A stretch of 53,524 bases of DNA from an uncultured Prevotella sp. (GCA_937889855.1 CALBYK010000075.1:1-53524), one strand, 5' to 3'; counted from the stretch's first letter, positions 1 to 12,444 are shown. The notes: generated from the letters alone by a model not told the origin. Made by a program: numbers and translations.

Positions 1-470
1 AGATTATTAGGCTATACCTACACTGGGAATTGCAGTTCTATATTGAACTTGCGTTTAAACTTAATGTTTTTGGACACCACTAAGTTACTAAAAATCAACG
101 ATATGTGCAACTTTTTACTCATGTTTATCAACTTAAATTAATTCCGCCAACGGGTATCCATAGAGTTTGCGAAGTTCTAACAAGTCAAAACCAAAGCGTA
201 CAGTTACGTCTTATTATGTATATGTCTGCCCAACCTCTGCCCATCGGGGCTTTCGGTATGAGTATAGACATCGCAAAGGTAAAGTTTTTATGTAACAATG
301 CACCATGTTTCAACGAAAAAGTTCTTGGGAAAAGCAAAAATGTCATATATCGCACATAAAGCAAAATCCAAAGTATATCGTATGTAATGTTGCTGAGCAT
401 CACAGAATATCATTGCGTAAACACGCCTAACTCAAACAGTTAGTTTACGCATTGTTTACGCAGAAACCAA
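1..470. other. Left-edge region without a convincing gene
   Basis: I see no gene here that I can support. Short frames exist on both strands, and a plus-strand frame is open from base 1 to a stop near base 141, but none has a recognisable motif. A minus-strand box reading TACCTTTG lies at 274-281 and would fire leftwards out of the window. The AT-rich stretch could be the flank of a gene or insertion sequence cut by the window edge. That is a guess, not a call. Confidence 0.3.
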
Positions 471-503
471 AAACAGCGGCCCGTGCCGAAGCGCGAGCCG
501 CTG
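469..503 (-). terminator. Intrinsic terminator of the tRNA gene
   Basis: On the minus strand the arms CAGCGGC and GCCGCTG (474-503) form a stem extended by further pairs around a TTCG loop, followed by a run of five T (469-473). It starts about 11 bases after the tRNA 3' end, so it most likely ends the tRNA transcript. Confidence 0.8.
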
Positions 504-514
504 TAATAGAAGCG

Positions 515-588
515 TGGACCAGCCTGGGCTTGAACCAGGGACCTCCAGATTATGAGTCTGTTGCTCTAACCAACTGAGCTACAAGTCC
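515..588 (-). tRNA. tRNA with CAT anticodon (tRNA-Met, or tRNA-Ile2 if lysidine-modified)
   Basis: The minus strand folds into a 74-base cloverleaf. The acceptor begins GGACTTG, the D arm contains AGCTCAGTTGGTTAGAGC, and the anticodon loop is CTCATAA. The T arm is CCTGG-TTCAAGC-CCAGG and the discriminator base is A. The encoded 3' end is followed by C but not by a full CCA. The anticodon CAT fits elongator Met. A CAT tRNA can also be Ile2 after TilS modification, and I cannot separate these by eye. The acceptor has a U-U opposition at position 6-67. It is an isolated gene with its own promoter and terminator. Confidence 0.9.
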
Positions 589-621
589 GACTTAAACCCT
601 CTTGGGATAAGTTTGCGGATG

Positions 622-629
622 CAAAGGTA
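622..629 (-). promoter_or_regulatory. Bacteroidetes-type -7 box for the tRNA gene
   Basis: The minus strand reads TACCTTTG, matching the Bacteroidetes housekeeping -7 consensus TAnnTTTG. A TTTGG element lies about 19 bases further upstream, in the -33 position. Transcription would start near 615, some 27 bases before the tRNA. Confidence 0.65.
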
Positions 630-691
630 CAATATTTTAGGGTAAGTGCCAAATTTTTGGGGCAAAAATATGCAAGAACATGTTTTTTCAT

Positions 692-699
692 TACTTTTG
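692..699 (+). promoter_or_regulatory. -7 box for the DUF5686 gene; decides its start codon
   Basis: TACTTTTG matches TAnnTTTG. Transcription would start near 706, downstream of the furthest upstream in-frame ATG at 657. That rules the upstream ATG out in favour of the one at 717, which also begins a clean signal peptide. Confidence 0.6.
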
Positions 700-716
700 C
701 AGAAGTATTCCATTCA

Positions 717-2777
717 ATGAAGAACATCTTGAGACAGCTATTCCACATATTATATATGCTATTGCTCACCGTCATGTTGGCACAACCTGGCAGTTCGGCG
801 GCGGCCTCACGTCGCTACTCGCTGCAGACAATGAAGCGCGTGTTTGCCTATGCCGCCACAGTAGACACCACGGGTCTGCGCCAGAAGGAGAGCTACGCCT
901 ATCTTAAGTACGACCTGCGCACAAACAGGCGTAATGCCCTGCTGCTTGCCATTCCCACAATGTTTGCCGTCGCCAACGGCGGCGACCGCGAGCATGTGGG
1001 CGAAACCTACAGCCGCGTAACGTGCACACCGTCAGGCGAGCTGCACGCCACGCGACTGCTTGAGCACTCTACCGTGCCCCACCAAATGCGCACCATGCCC
1101 ACCGTGCTTAAATATCTCACGCCGCTCGTCTATGACGAGATGATTATCGACCAGCGCATTCTCTCGCCGTTCAACTACCGCAACCGGCGGTTCTACCGCT
1201 ACCGCGTGTCGCCGTTCTCGTCCGGCATAGCCTTTGTGAGCTTCAGCCCAAGGCTCAAGAACACACAGCTTGTGCGTGGATGGGCGCGTGTCGCCACTGC
1301 GACGGGACAGGTGATAGAGGCTGCCATGGACGGCGAGTACGACCTTGTGCGCTTTCATCTCGCGGTGACCATGGGAGAGAGTGGGGTGGAGTCGCTCTTG
1401 CCGCGCGACTGCTCGCTAAACGCCCGGTTCCTGTTCATGGGCAACGACATAACAGCCGAGTACACATCCTACTACGGCCTGCCAAAGACCATCAGCGACA
1501 CTATTGCCAGCCGCCGCGACACGGCACTCATCAGCCGCATACGCCCCGTGCCGCTCACGTCGCACGAGCAATATCTTTTCGACCGCTACTATGCACGTCG
1601 CAAAAGCGCCGCTGCCGACTCAGCGGCGTCCCACAGGCGAAAGGGGTTCGCCTCACGCATGTGGGATGCCGTAGGGCGCAACCTGATACAACGCACAAGC
1701 CAGAAATTCGGAGCACGCGACCAAGGCAACTTCCGCATAAGTCCTATCCTCAACCCTCTCTATTTCAGCTACAGTTCACGCCGCGGACTTACCTACAAAC
1801 TCGACCTGCGTGGCAACTATTTCTTCAACGACCACCAGAAGCTCGAGACACGCTTCAAGCTTGGATATGCGTTCAAGCAGCATCAGTTCTACTTCAACTT
1901 CCCGTTCACGTTCTATATGGACCAGCGCCACAATGCCTATGTGCGCACCGAGTGGGCGAGTGGACGGCAGATAACGTCGTCGGAGGTGGTGGACGCCATA
2001 AAGAACGAGCGTGGCGACAGCATAAACTGGGACCAGCTCAACCTTCAATATTTCCGCGACCACTCCTTTCGCGTTTCCGCCCATTACGACCCTTCACCCC
2101 ACTGGGGACTTGATACCGGATTGGAGGTACACAAGCGCACCGCCATAAAGCACGATGGTTTTCATATGGCAGGCAAGCCCGTTGCCTACACGTCAGTTGC
2201 GCCCGTCGTGGAGCTTACCTACCGTCCGTCCGGCTACTACGGGCCAATACTGACTGCCAACTACGAGCGGAGCATACGCGGCTTCCTCGGCTCCAACCTC
2301 GAGTATGAGCGCCTGGAGCTTGACGCGCAATACAAATACCGCATGTCGGCACTCAGCAGCCTGCAGATGCGTGCGGGCACTGGTTTCTACACACACAAGG
2401 GCAAGGACAGCTATTTTCTCGACTACTCCAACTTCCGTGAGGAGAACATCCCCGGCGGGTGGAACGACGACTGGGCGTGCTCCTTTGAGCTGCTCAACCG
2501 TGGATGGTACAACGCCTCGCAGTACTACGTGCGTGCCAACATAGCCTACGAGACGCCGCTCCTCTTGCTCTCGTGGTTGCCTCTTGCCGGGCGGCTCGTC
2601 GAGAAGGAGCGCATCTACGTCAATGCCCTGTCGGTGCACCATCTACATCCGTATGTGGAATATGGCTACGGATTCTCGTGCCGCGCCTTCTCGCTCGCCG
2701 CATTCCTGGCACAGAGAAATTTCAAAGTCGATGGCTTTACCGTGCGACTGGGGCTCGAACTCTTCCGCCACTGGTAG
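717..2777 (+). CDS. DUF5686-like outer-membrane protein, predicted beta-barrel
   Basis: A 686-residue exported protein. It begins with a basic stretch and a hydrophobic signal peptide (MKNILRQLF... to about residue 30). The middle contains LSPFNYRNRRFYRYRVS, followed by a KNTQLVRGWARV block and an EYDLVRFH block. This pattern is typical of Bacteroidales DUF5686 proteins, which carry a surface-domain region and a C-terminal TonB-receptor-like barrel. The last 300 residues alternate polar and aromatic residues and the protein ends in FRHW, as barrels often do. No N-terminal carboxypeptidase-regulatory-like domain is evident, so it may be a short version of the family. The frame extends to 657, but the promoter box at 692-699 supports the start at 717. 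Its role is unknown. Confidence 0.7.
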   Translation: MKNILRQLFHILYMLLLTVMLAQPGSSAAASRRYSLQTMKRVFAYAATVDTTGLRQKESYAYLKYDLRTNRRNALLLAIPTMFAVANGGDREHVGETYSRVTCTPSGELHATRLLEHSTVPHQMRTMPTVLKYLTPLVYDEMIIDQRILSPFNYRNRRFYRYRVSPFSSGIAFVSFSPRLKNTQLVRGWARVATATGQVIEAAMDGEYDLVRFHLAVTMGESGVESLLPRDCSLNARFLFMGNDITAEYTSYYGLPKTISDTIASRRDTALISRIRPVPLTSHEQYLFDRYYARRKSAAADSAASHRRKGFASRMWDAVGRNLIQRTSQKFGARDQGNFRISPILNPLYFSYSSRRGLTYKLDLRGNYFFNDHQKLETRFKLGYAFKQHQFYFNFPFTFYMDQRHNAYVRTEWASGRQITSSEVVDAIKNERGDSINWDQLNLQYFRDHSFRVSAHYDPSPHWGLDTGLEVHKRTAIKHDGFHMAGKPVAYTSVAPVVELTYRPSGYYGPILTANYERSIRGFLGSNLEYERLELDAQYKYRMSALSSLQMRAGTGFYTHKGKDSYFLDYSNFREENIPGGWNDDWACSFELLNRGWYNASQYYVRANIAYETPLLLLSWLPLAGRLVEKERIYVNALSVHHLHPYVEYGYGFSCRAFSLAAFLAQRNFKVDGFTVRLGLELFRHW

Positions 2778-2779
2778 GA

Positions 2780-2802
2780 GGCACGGTCTGGAGAGCCGTG
2801 CC
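2780..2802. repeat. GC-rich hairpin after the DUF5686 gene
   Basis: GGCACGG and CCGTGCC form a 7-bp stem with a 9-base loop directly after the stop codon. There is no T run on either side, so it is a poor intrinsic terminator. It may be a transcript-end stabiliser or a palindromic repeat. Confidence 0.4.
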
Positions 2803-2940
2803 ACGCACGCGGTATAACCTACTGTGTGACTTGACAAATTTTGAGTTGCCTATAGGCGGCCGATGCAGTGAATTACTGGCTTAAACGTCACGAAACCAAA
2901 GAAATAAAGCTATAAATTTCGCAAAACGCGAGAAAATCCG

Positions 2941-2948
2941 TAACTTTG
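2941..2948 (+). promoter_or_regulatory. -7 box for secDF
   Basis: TAACTTTG matches the Bacteroidetes -7 consensus. It gives an AT-rich leader of about 70 bases before the secDF start. The 249 bases between the previous gene and secDF otherwise hold only the hairpin at 2780-2802. Confidence 0.65.
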
Positions 2949-3026
2949 CACGCTATCTATGCCTATAAGTCACGTAAGACTTTAGGATGAAGAAAAAACA
3001 ATAATAACAAAAATAAAAACAAAAAA

Positions 3027-6000
3027 ATGCAGAACAAAGGTATTGTAATTGTAACAGCCGTCCTGTTGACACTTGCAAGCATCTTCTATCTCTCGTTCTC
3101 GGCTGCCACGAAATACTACGACAGCCAGGCTGCGAAGATAAAGGATCCGATTGCACAGCAGGACTACAAGGACTCCGTGAAGTTCCTCGGGCTCTACTCC
3201 TACCAGAAGTGCCTTGAGACACAGATCGGTCTTGGTCTTGACCTCAAGGGCGGTATGAACGTCATCCTCGAGGTGAGCGTTCCCGACGTAGTGGAGAACC
3301 TCGCCGACCACAAGACCGACGTGGCTTTCACCAAGTCGATGAAGGAGGCACGTGCCGAGCACGAGGTGTCGCAGAGCGACTTCATCACTCTCTTCATCAA
3401 CGCTTATCACAAGAACGCCCCCGGTCACCATCTCTCGGAGATTTTCGCCACACAGCAGCTCCAGGGCAAGGTGTCGCCCAACTCCAGCGACAAGGACGTG
3501 GAGAAGGTGTTGCGCGACGAGGTGCAGTCGGCCATCGACAACTCGTTCCTCGTGGTGCGCACACGTATCGACAAGTTCGGCGTCGTGCAGCCCAACATCC
3601 AGAAACTTGAGGGACAGCAGGGTCGCATCATGGTGGAGATGCCGGGCATCAATGAGCCGGAGCGCGTGCGCAAGCTCCTCCAGGGTAGCGCAAACCTTGA
3701 GTTCTGGGAGACATACAACAGCGACGAGATAATTCCTTACCTCCAGCAGCTCGACCAGCGCGAGGCTGCCGCCCTCTCGGGCAAGAAGGAAGTGAGCGAC
3801 ACAACTGCCGCCGACACTGCCGCTGCCGTAAAGGCAGAGCCTGCAAAGAAGGCCACAGCCAAGCTCCAGCTCAAGAAGAATGCTGCCGATGACGCTGCCG
3901 CCACCGACAATGAGTCGTCGGCACAGCTCGCACAGGCAAAGAAGGAACACCCGCTGCTCGCCATCTTCCAGCCTTCGGGTCAGGGCGCGCTGAGCCTTGT
4001 GGGCTACGCTTCGGCACGTGACACCGCTGCCGTGAACAAGATTATCTACTCCGCACTTGCCAAGCAGGTGCTCCCGTCTGACTGCCGCCTCCTCTGGAGT
4101 GCCAAGCCAGCCGACGGCATACAGGCAAAGAACATATTTGAGTTGCACGCCATCAAGGTGACAACCACCAACGGACGCGCTCCTATCGAGGGCGACGTCG
4201 TGACCGACGCCAAGGACCAGTTCAACAACCTCACGGGTCAGCCTGAGGTATCGATGACCATGAATTCCGACGGTGCTCGTCGCTGGGCTGCCCTCACCAA
4301 GGCCAACGTGGGCAAGGCCATCGCCATCGTGCTCGATGGCACAGTATACTCAGCTCCTCGTGTGAACGGCGAGATATCAGGCGGACAGTCGTCAATCTCG
4401 GGCAACTTCACCATCGAGGACACCAAGGACCTGGCCAACACATTGAAGTCAGGCCGTATGCCGGCTCCGGCACACATCGTGCAGGAGGAAGTCGTAGGTC
4501 CTACGCTCGGCGCACAGTCAATCCAGCAGGGTTTCATATCATTCATCGTGGCATTCATTATTCTTATGATATATATGGTGATGATGTATGATTTCATCCC
4601 GGGCATGGTGGCCAACTGCGCACTATTGCTCAACCTCTTCTTCACCATGGGTATAATGGCGTCGTTCCAGGCCGCACTGACAATGCCTGGCATCGCCGGT
4701 ATCGTGCTCGCTCTGGGTATGGCTGTCGATGCCAACGTGCTCATCTACGAGCGCACCAAGGAGGAACTCAAGAAGGGCCTCGGCACAAAGCAGGCTCTCT
4801 CGCTGGGCTACAGCAACGCCTTCTCAGCCATCTTCGACTCCAACCTCACGTCAATCCTCACGGGTATCATCCTCTACGTGTTCGGTACAGGTCCAATCCG
4901 CGGCTTCGCAACGACACTTATCATCGGTATCTGCTGCTCGTTCTTCACAGCCGTGTTCCTCACACGCCTCGTGTATGAGAACCGTCTGAACAACGACAAG
5001 TGGACAAAGCAAAACTTCTCTACGAAGATTTCGCGCAACTTCATGGCCAACAAGCACTATGCCTTCATGTCGTCCTACAAGACATCATTCGGCATCTTCG
5101 CTGCTGTGCTTGTCATCATGATTGGCAGCTTCTGCGTGCGCGGCCTGAGCAAGGGCATCGACTTCACCGGCGGTCGCAACTATGTTGTGGTGCTTGAGAA
5201 GCAGACAGAGCCTGAGCAGGTGAAGGCAGCCTTGACGCCTTACTTCAACGGCGCCACCGTCAACGCCCTCGCCCTCGGTACCGACGGCAAGACCATCCGC
5301 ATATCTACCAACTACAAGATAGAAAGCAACAACCCTGCCGTTGACAACGAAGTGGAGAACATCCTCTACAAGGGTCTGCACTCTGCCAACCTCGTCACAC
5401 AGAAGAGCGTGGAGGCATTCAAGAATCCTGACGTTCGCGCAGGCGGCTCAATCATCTCGTCTACGAAGGTAGGTCCGGCAGTGGCCAAGGACATCACCCA
5501 CGGTGCCATCATCTCGGTGATTATAGCCCTCGCCGTAATCTTCCTCTACATCTTGATACGTTTCCGCAACATCGCCTTCTCTATCGGCTCTACCGTTGCG
5601 CTGGCCATCGATGCCACAATCGTCATCGGCTTCTTCTCGCTGCTGTGGGATGTCGTTCCGTTCTCGCTTGAGGTAGACCAGACGTTCATCGGTGCCATCC
5701 TTACCGTGATTGGTTACTCTATCAACGACAAGGTGGTGGTGTTCGACCGTATCCGCGAGAACCTCGGTCTGCACAAGAAGGACGATCTGCAGGACATCTT
5801 CAACAACTCGCTCAACGAGACCCTCGCACGTACCATCAACACATCGTTGTCAACACTCATCGTGCTGCTCTGTATCTTCTGCTTCGGCGGCGAGAGCACA
5901 CGCAGCTTCTCGTTCGCAATGTTGCTCGGTGTAATCTTCGGCACGTTGTCGTCTATCTTCATCGCTGCTCCTGTGGCCTACATCACTCTCGGCCGCAAGA

Positions 6001-6059
6001 TAAAGAATCAGCAGGCTGAAATAGAAGTGGCAGAGGCTGAGGTTGTGGAAGTGAAGTAA
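3027..6059 (+). CDS. secDF: Protein translocase subunit SecDF (fused)
   Basis: A 1010-residue inner-membrane protein in which SecD and SecF are one chain, as is usual in Bacteroidetes. SecDF assists Sec-dependent export by using the proton motive force to pull substrates across the inner membrane. The SecD half starts with one membrane segment and the LGLDLKGGMNV motif (about residues 70-81), followed by a large periplasmic domain. A membrane bundle then carries LGMAVDANVLIYER. The SecF half repeats the plan with KGIDFTGGRNY and VIGYSINDKVVVFDRIREN. The first periplasmic domain holds an Ala/Lys/Asp-rich low-complexity insert (about residues 252-306) that I take to be a linker. The C-terminus is acidic. 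The gene has its own promoter and a strong terminator. Confidence 0.97.
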   Translation: MQNKGIVIVTAVLLTLASIFYLSFSAATKYYDSQAAKIKDPIAQQDYKDSVKFLGLYSYQKCLETQIGLGLDLKGGMNVILEVSVPDVVENLADHKTDVAFTKSMKEARAEHEVSQSDFITLFINAYHKNAPGHHLSEIFATQQLQGKVSPNSSDKDVEKVLRDEVQSAIDNSFLVVRTRIDKFGVVQPNIQKLEGQQGRIMVEMPGINEPERVRKLLQGSANLEFWETYNSDEIIPYLQQLDQREAAALSGKKEVSDTTAADTAAAVKAEPAKKATAKLQLKKNAADDAAATDNESSAQLAQAKKEHPLLAIFQPSGQGALSLVGYASARDTAAVNKIIYSALAKQVLPSDCRLLWSAKPADGIQAKNIFELHAIKVTTTNGRAPIEGDVVTDAKDQFNNLTGQPEVSMTMNSDGARRWAALTKANVGKAIAIVLDGTVYSAPRVNGEISGGQSSISGNFTIEDTKDLANTLKSGRMPAPAHIVQEEVVGPTLGAQSIQQGFISFIVAFIILMIYMVMMYDFIPGMVANCALLLNLFFTMGIMASFQAALTMPGIAGIVLALGMAVDANVLIYERTKEELKKGLGTKQALSLGYSNAFSAIFDSNLTSILTGIILYVFGTGPIRGFATTLIIGICCSFFTAVFLTRLVYENRLNNDKWTKQNFSTKISRNFMANKHYAFMSSYKTSFGIFAAVLVIMIGSFCVRGLSKGIDFTGGRNYVVVLEKQTEPEQVKAALTPYFNGATVNALALGTDGKTIRISTNYKIESNNPAVDNEVENILYKGLHSANLVTQKSVEAFKNPDVRAGGSIISSTKVGPAVAKDITHGAIISVIIALAVIFLYILIRFRNIAFSIGSTVALAIDATIVIGFFSLLWDVVPFSLEVDQTFIGAILTVIGYSINDKVVVFDRIRENLGLHKKDDLQDIFNNSLNETLARTINTSLSTLIVLLCIFCFGGESTRSFSFAMLLGVIFGTLSSIFIAAPVAYITLGRKIKNQQAEIEVAEAEVVEVK

Positions 6060-6083
6060 AGAATTATATCATTACAAAAAAAG

Positions 6084-6119
6084 AAAAGCGCAGTCCAATT
6101 ATTTGGATTGCGCTTTTTT
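6084..6119. terminator. Terminator of secDF
   Basis: AAAAGCGCAGTCCAA pairs with TTGGATTGCGCTTTT (one G-T pair), followed by a T run. It ends the secDF transcript. The A run on the other side would allow minus-strand use as well. Confidence 0.85.
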
Positions 6120-6123
6120 ACGT

Positions 6124-6241
6124 GTAGGAGGGTACGGCATCCCTGCCGTACCCACTCTGCCACCCACTTGCATATATTCATCATGTTTGTTGGTTGCTAA
6201 TTGTTGCATAGTTGGTATGGCAGGATGCCATACCCTCCTAC
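6124..6241. repeat. Pair of inverted palindromic repeats (family P1)
   Basis: Two roughly 30-base units (6124-6153 and 6213-6241) lie in inverted orientation about 60 bases apart. Each is itself a palindrome: GGTACGGCA/TGCCGTACC in the first and GGTATGGCA/TGCCATACC in the second. The outer flanks GTAGGAGGG and CCCTCCTAC also pair. The arrangement resembles REP/BIME elements. A third unit of the same core is at 24132-24155. The pair sits between two convergent genes, each with its own terminator. Confidence 0.75.
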
Positions 6242-6249
6242 GATGGCAC

Positions 6250-6282
6250 AAAAAAGGCAAGCAACATAGTGTTGCTTGCCTT
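6250..6282 (-). terminator. Terminator of the secreted-protein gene
   Basis: The perfect 12-bp stem AAGGCAAGCAAC/GTTGCTTGCCTT is followed on the minus strand by six T. It lies 28 bases after the stop codon of the gene at 6310-7197. Confidence 0.85.
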
Positions 6283-6309
6283 AAGTATTGCTATAAAGAC
6301 GTTGTGTTT

Positions 6310-7197
6310 TTACTTCACAACGACCTTACGGCTTGTGCCGTCGCTCATCTTGACGATGTTCAAGCCCTTCTGCGGAGCTGAGAGTTGAGCGCCGTCGAGT
6401 GAGTAGTACTGCTTTGCCACAGCCTGCTCTGAACCCTTGACGCCGATGACAGATACCTCGCCGTTAGGATCCTCAACGATGAGCTGCATGCAAGGTACAT
6501 ACAGTGTTTCTTTGGATGACACATAGTAAAAACCTTCATTTGTCTGCTTACCGCCAGGAACGCCATAAAGAAGGAACATGCCATTATATGTGGTTGATTT
6601 CTTGCTTACACCGAAGAGGATAGGACTGGCGTTATCGGCGGTTTTGTCTGTAACCTGTGTATAGCTATAGCCATACAAAACCTCTGTCTCCTCACCTGTG
6701 AATTCGTAAGGCTCGTCGAATGCCACTTCGTTCCATGCCATGTCTATGGTATTGTCGTCGTTAGAGGTAGACACGTTATAATCTGTGAATTCTGCAGACA
6801 CTGCTTGACCCTTGTCATTATCTCCCTTGTAGATTGCTGCCATAACTCCTGTGTTGTCACCAAGTGATGCAGCCACAGCGAAGTTCAGTCCTATAAGCTT
6901 ATAGCCTTTAAGTTGGCTATAGTCAATGTCGTCAGAGGACAAGTCTGAGTACACACCGCTTACACTCTGCCAAGTAGGGAATCCTGCCTTGCCAAGACCG
7001 TTTGAGCCGTCGCTTCCGTCATAGCCAACCAAAAGCTGGTTGGAAGCCAACTTCATCGGGCCGTTCTGCTTTACAGCCTTCTTGAAAGATGCTGTTGAGT
7101 CGATAGTCTTGGCAGCTGCTGCCTTGCTTGCTGTCTGTGCGTTTGCGCCTGTTGCGAGCAACATGAGCGACATGATAGGAAGTAAAATTTTCTTCAT
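6310..7197 (-). CDS. Secreted protein of unknown function with a Prevotella-type C-terminal tail
   Basis: A 295-residue protein with a clear signal peptide (MKKILLPIMSLMLLATGANAQ, cleavage near residue 21) and a Ser/Asp/Tyr-rich body with alternating beta-strand character. The last 40 residues carry YYSLDGAQLSAPQKGLNIV followed by a basic VVVK end. Many exported Prevotella proteins end in this kind of short tail. I do not recognise an enzymatic motif. It is a single gene with its own promoter (7236-7243) and terminator. It may be a cell-surface or secreted adhesin-like protein; this is inference only. Confidence 0.7.
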   Translation of the reverse strand: MKKILLPIMSLMLLATGANAQTASKAAAAKTIDSTASFKKAVKQNGPMKLASNQLLVGYDGSDGSNGLGKAGFPTWQSVSGVYSDLSSDDIDYSQLKGYKLIGLNFAVAASLGDNTGVMAAIYKGDNDKGQAVSAEFTDYNVSTSNDDNTIDMAWNEVAFDEPYEFTGEETEVLYGYSYTQVTDKTADNASPILFGVSKKSTTYNGMFLLYGVPGGKQTNEGFYYVSSKETLYVPCMQLIVEDPNGEVSVIGVKGSEQAVAKQYYSLDGAQLSAPQKGLNIVKMSDGTSRKVVVK

Positions 7198-7235
7198 AGA
7201 CTTATTATTTTTATTTAATTAGTTAATTACGATTG

Positions 7236-7243
7236 CAAAGGTA
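7236..7243 (-). promoter_or_regulatory. -7 box for the secreted-protein gene
   Basis: The minus strand reads TACCTTTG, about 39 bases before the start codon, in the AT-rich divergent region shared with metG. Confidence 0.6.
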
Positions 7244-7402
7244 TGAAAAAATTGGATAGTTCATATACTTTGTTATATTTTTAACTGAAAAAATAACAAA
7301 AAAACATTCGATGTCAATAAAAACAATGTATATGTAACTCATAAAAATCCATCGGGGTTGTGAAATAGTAAGACTATAGTAGTAGTTATGCACAAATTTC
7401 AC

Positions 7403-7410
7403 TACCTTTG
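7403..7410 (+). promoter_or_regulatory. -7 box for metG-leuS
   Basis: TACCTTTG lies 33 bases before the metG start at 7444. It shows that the in-frame extension beginning at 7408 cannot be translated from this transcript. Confidence 0.65.
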
Positions 7411-7443
7411 CAGTTGGAAAACAATAATTACACATTATATATA

Positions 7444-9510
7444 ATGGAAGAAAAAAAATTCAAACGCACCACCGTCACGGCCGCACTGCCGTATGCCAAC
7501 GGTGGCGTGCACATCGGCCACCTTGCCGGAGTGTATGTTCCTGCTGACATCTACGTGCGCTACCTGCGCCTCAAGAAGCAGGAAGTAATGTTCATCGGAG
7601 GCAGCGACGAGCACGGTGTGCCCGTCACCATCCGCGCCCGCAAGGAGGGAATAACCGTGCAGGAGGTGGTAGACCGCTACCACAACCTCATCAAGAAGTC
7701 GTTCGAGGACTTCGGCATCTCGTTCGATGTCTATAGCCGCACCACCTCAAAGGTGCACAATAAGTTCGCCTCCGACTTCTTCCGCACGCTCTACGACAAG
7801 GGCGAGCTCGTGGAGAAGACAGAGGAGCAGTTCTGCGACGAGGTGACAGGCGAGTTCCTCACCGACCGCAACATCGTCGGCACATGCCCGCGCTGCGGCG
7901 CAGAGGGTGCCTACGGCGACCAGTGCGAGAAGTGCGGCGCCACGCTCTCGCCCGACGAGCTCATCAACCCGACCAACAAGAACAACCCCGGCCACGGACT
8001 CATCAAGAAAGCCACCAAGAACTGGTATCTGCCGCTCAACCGCTACCAGGACTGGCTCAAGAAGTGGATTCTCGAGGACCACAAGGAGTGGCGCCCCAAT
8101 GTCTACGGACAGTGCAAGTCGTGGCTCGACATGGACCTCCAGCCGCGTGCCATGACGCGCGACCTCGACTGGGGCATTCCCGTTCCCGTGGAGGGAGCCG
8201 AGGGCAAAGTGCTTTATGTTTGGTTTGATGCACCAATCGGCTACATCTCCAACACCAAGGAACTGTGTGATGCGCAGCCCGAGAAGTGGGGCACGTGGCA
8301 GAAGTGGTGGCAGGACCCGTCGTCGCGCCTCATCCACTTCATCGGCAAGGACAACATCGTGTTCCACTGCATCGTGTTCCCCACAATGCTCAAGGCGCAC
8401 GGAGGCTACATCCTGCCCGACAATGTGCCTGCCAACGAGTTCCTCAACCTTGAGAACGACAAGATATCCACATCGCGCAACTGGGCCGTGTGGCTCCACG
8501 AGTATCTCCAGGACTTCCCCGGCAAGCAGGACGTGCTGCGCTACGTCTTGACAGCCAACGCACCGGAGACCAAGGACAACAACTTCACGTGGAAGGACTT
8601 CCAGGACCGCAACAACAACGAGCTTGTGGCCGTCTACGGCAACTTCGTCAACCGCGCCCTGCAGCTCACGAAGAAGTATTTCGACGGCATCGTGCCTGAG
8701 TGCGGCGAGCTTCAGGACATCGACCGCAAGGCCATCGAGGAGTTCAAGGACGTGAAGCAGAAGGTGGAGTCGCTATTGGACGTGTTTAAGTTCCGCGACG
8801 CACAGAAGGAGGCGATGAACCTCGCCCGCATCGGCAACAAGTACATCACCGACTGCGAGCCGTGGCATGTCGCCAAGACCGACATGGAGCGCGTCAAGAC
8901 CATCCTCTACATCTCCCTGCAGCTCGTGGCCAACCTCGAGATTGCCTTCGAGCCGTTCCTCCCGTTCAGCTCCAAGAAGCTGCGCGAGATGCTCAACGTG
9001 GAGGAAACCGAATGGGACCAGCTCGGCTCTACAGAGCTTCTCAAGCCTGGCCATCAGCTCGGCACTCCAGCCCTTCTCTTCGAGAAGATAGAGGATGCCG
9101 CCATCGAGGCACAACTCCAGAAGCTCGAGGACGAGAAGAAGGCCAACGAGGCTGCTGCCTACGTTGCGGCTCCCGTGAAGGAGAATGTCGACTTCGACAC
9201 ATTCGAGAAGCTCGACATACGCGTGGGCCACATCAAGGCGTGCCAGAAGGTGAAGAAGAGCAAGAAGCTCCTCCAGTTCACCATCGACGACGGTTCCGGC
9301 CAGGATCGCACCATCCTCTCGGGCATCGCCGCCTACTACGAGCCGGAGCAGCTCGTGGGCAAGGACGTACTCTTTGTAGCCAACTTCGCCCCGCGCAAGA
9401 TGATGGGCATAGAGAGCCAGGGCATGATTCTCTCGGCTGTCAACTTCGACGGCTCGCTCCACGTCACATCAGTGGCTGACGAGGTGAAGCCAGGATCGCA
9501 GGTGGGCTAA
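7444..9510 (+). CDS. metG: Methionyl-tRNA synthetase with C-terminal tRNA-binding domain
   Basis: A 688-residue class I synthetase that charges tRNA-Met. The HIGH motif is literal (HIGH, residues 23-26). A zinc knuckle with two CxxC pairs (CPRC and CEKC) spans about residues 148-164. The KMSKS loop appears as KISTS near residue 340. The helical anticodon-binding domain follows. The last roughly 105 residues (from FEKLDIRVG, near residue 583) form the Trbp111-like OB-fold that mediates dimerisation and tRNA binding. The start is the ATG at 7444, because the promoter box lies at 7403-7410. leuS follows after 30 bases without a terminator, so the two are probably cotranscribed. Confidence 0.97.
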   Translation: MEEKKFKRTTVTAALPYANGGVHIGHLAGVYVPADIYVRYLRLKKQEVMFIGGSDEHGVPVTIRARKEGITVQEVVDRYHNLIKKSFEDFGISFDVYSRTTSKVHNKFASDFFRTLYDKGELVEKTEEQFCDEVTGEFLTDRNIVGTCPRCGAEGAYGDQCEKCGATLSPDELINPTNKNNPGHGLIKKATKNWYLPLNRYQDWLKKWILEDHKEWRPNVYGQCKSWLDMDLQPRAMTRDLDWGIPVPVEGAEGKVLYVWFDAPIGYISNTKELCDAQPEKWGTWQKWWQDPSSRLIHFIGKDNIVFHCIVFPTMLKAHGGYILPDNVPANEFLNLENDKISTSRNWAVWLHEYLQDFPGKQDVLRYVLTANAPETKDNNFTWKDFQDRNNNELVAVYGNFVNRALQLTKKYFDGIVPECGELQDIDRKAIEEFKDVKQKVESLLDVFKFRDAQKEAMNLARIGNKYITDCEPWHVAKTDMERVKTILYISLQLVANLEIAFEPFLPFSSKKLREMLNVEETEWDQLGSTELLKPGHQLGTPALLFEKIEDAAIEAQLQKLEDEKKANEAAAYVAAPVKENVDFDTFEKLDIRVGHIKACQKVKKSKKLLQFTIDDGSGQDRTILSGIAAYYEPEQLVGKDVLFVANFAPRKMMGIESQGMILSAVNFDGSLHVTSVADEVKPGSQVG

Positions 9511-9540
9511 ATACACACACACACTTTAAAACAAAAGACA

Positions 9541-12399
<2,859 letters not shown>

Positions 12400-12444
12400 A
12401 AGAACTTCTGTCCGTAAGGACCTTACCAAAACTGGAATATGATC

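Noticed and set aside
105..403. Overlapping small frames on both strands near the left edge
   Set aside because: No ribosome-binding context, motif or plausible composition. They overlap each other and a possible promoter box.
2982..4148. Long minus-strand open frame (388 codons) opposite secDF
   Set aside because: It is the antisense shadow of the highly biased secDF coding sequence. It has a repetitive Leu/Val/His/Arg composition and no family motif.
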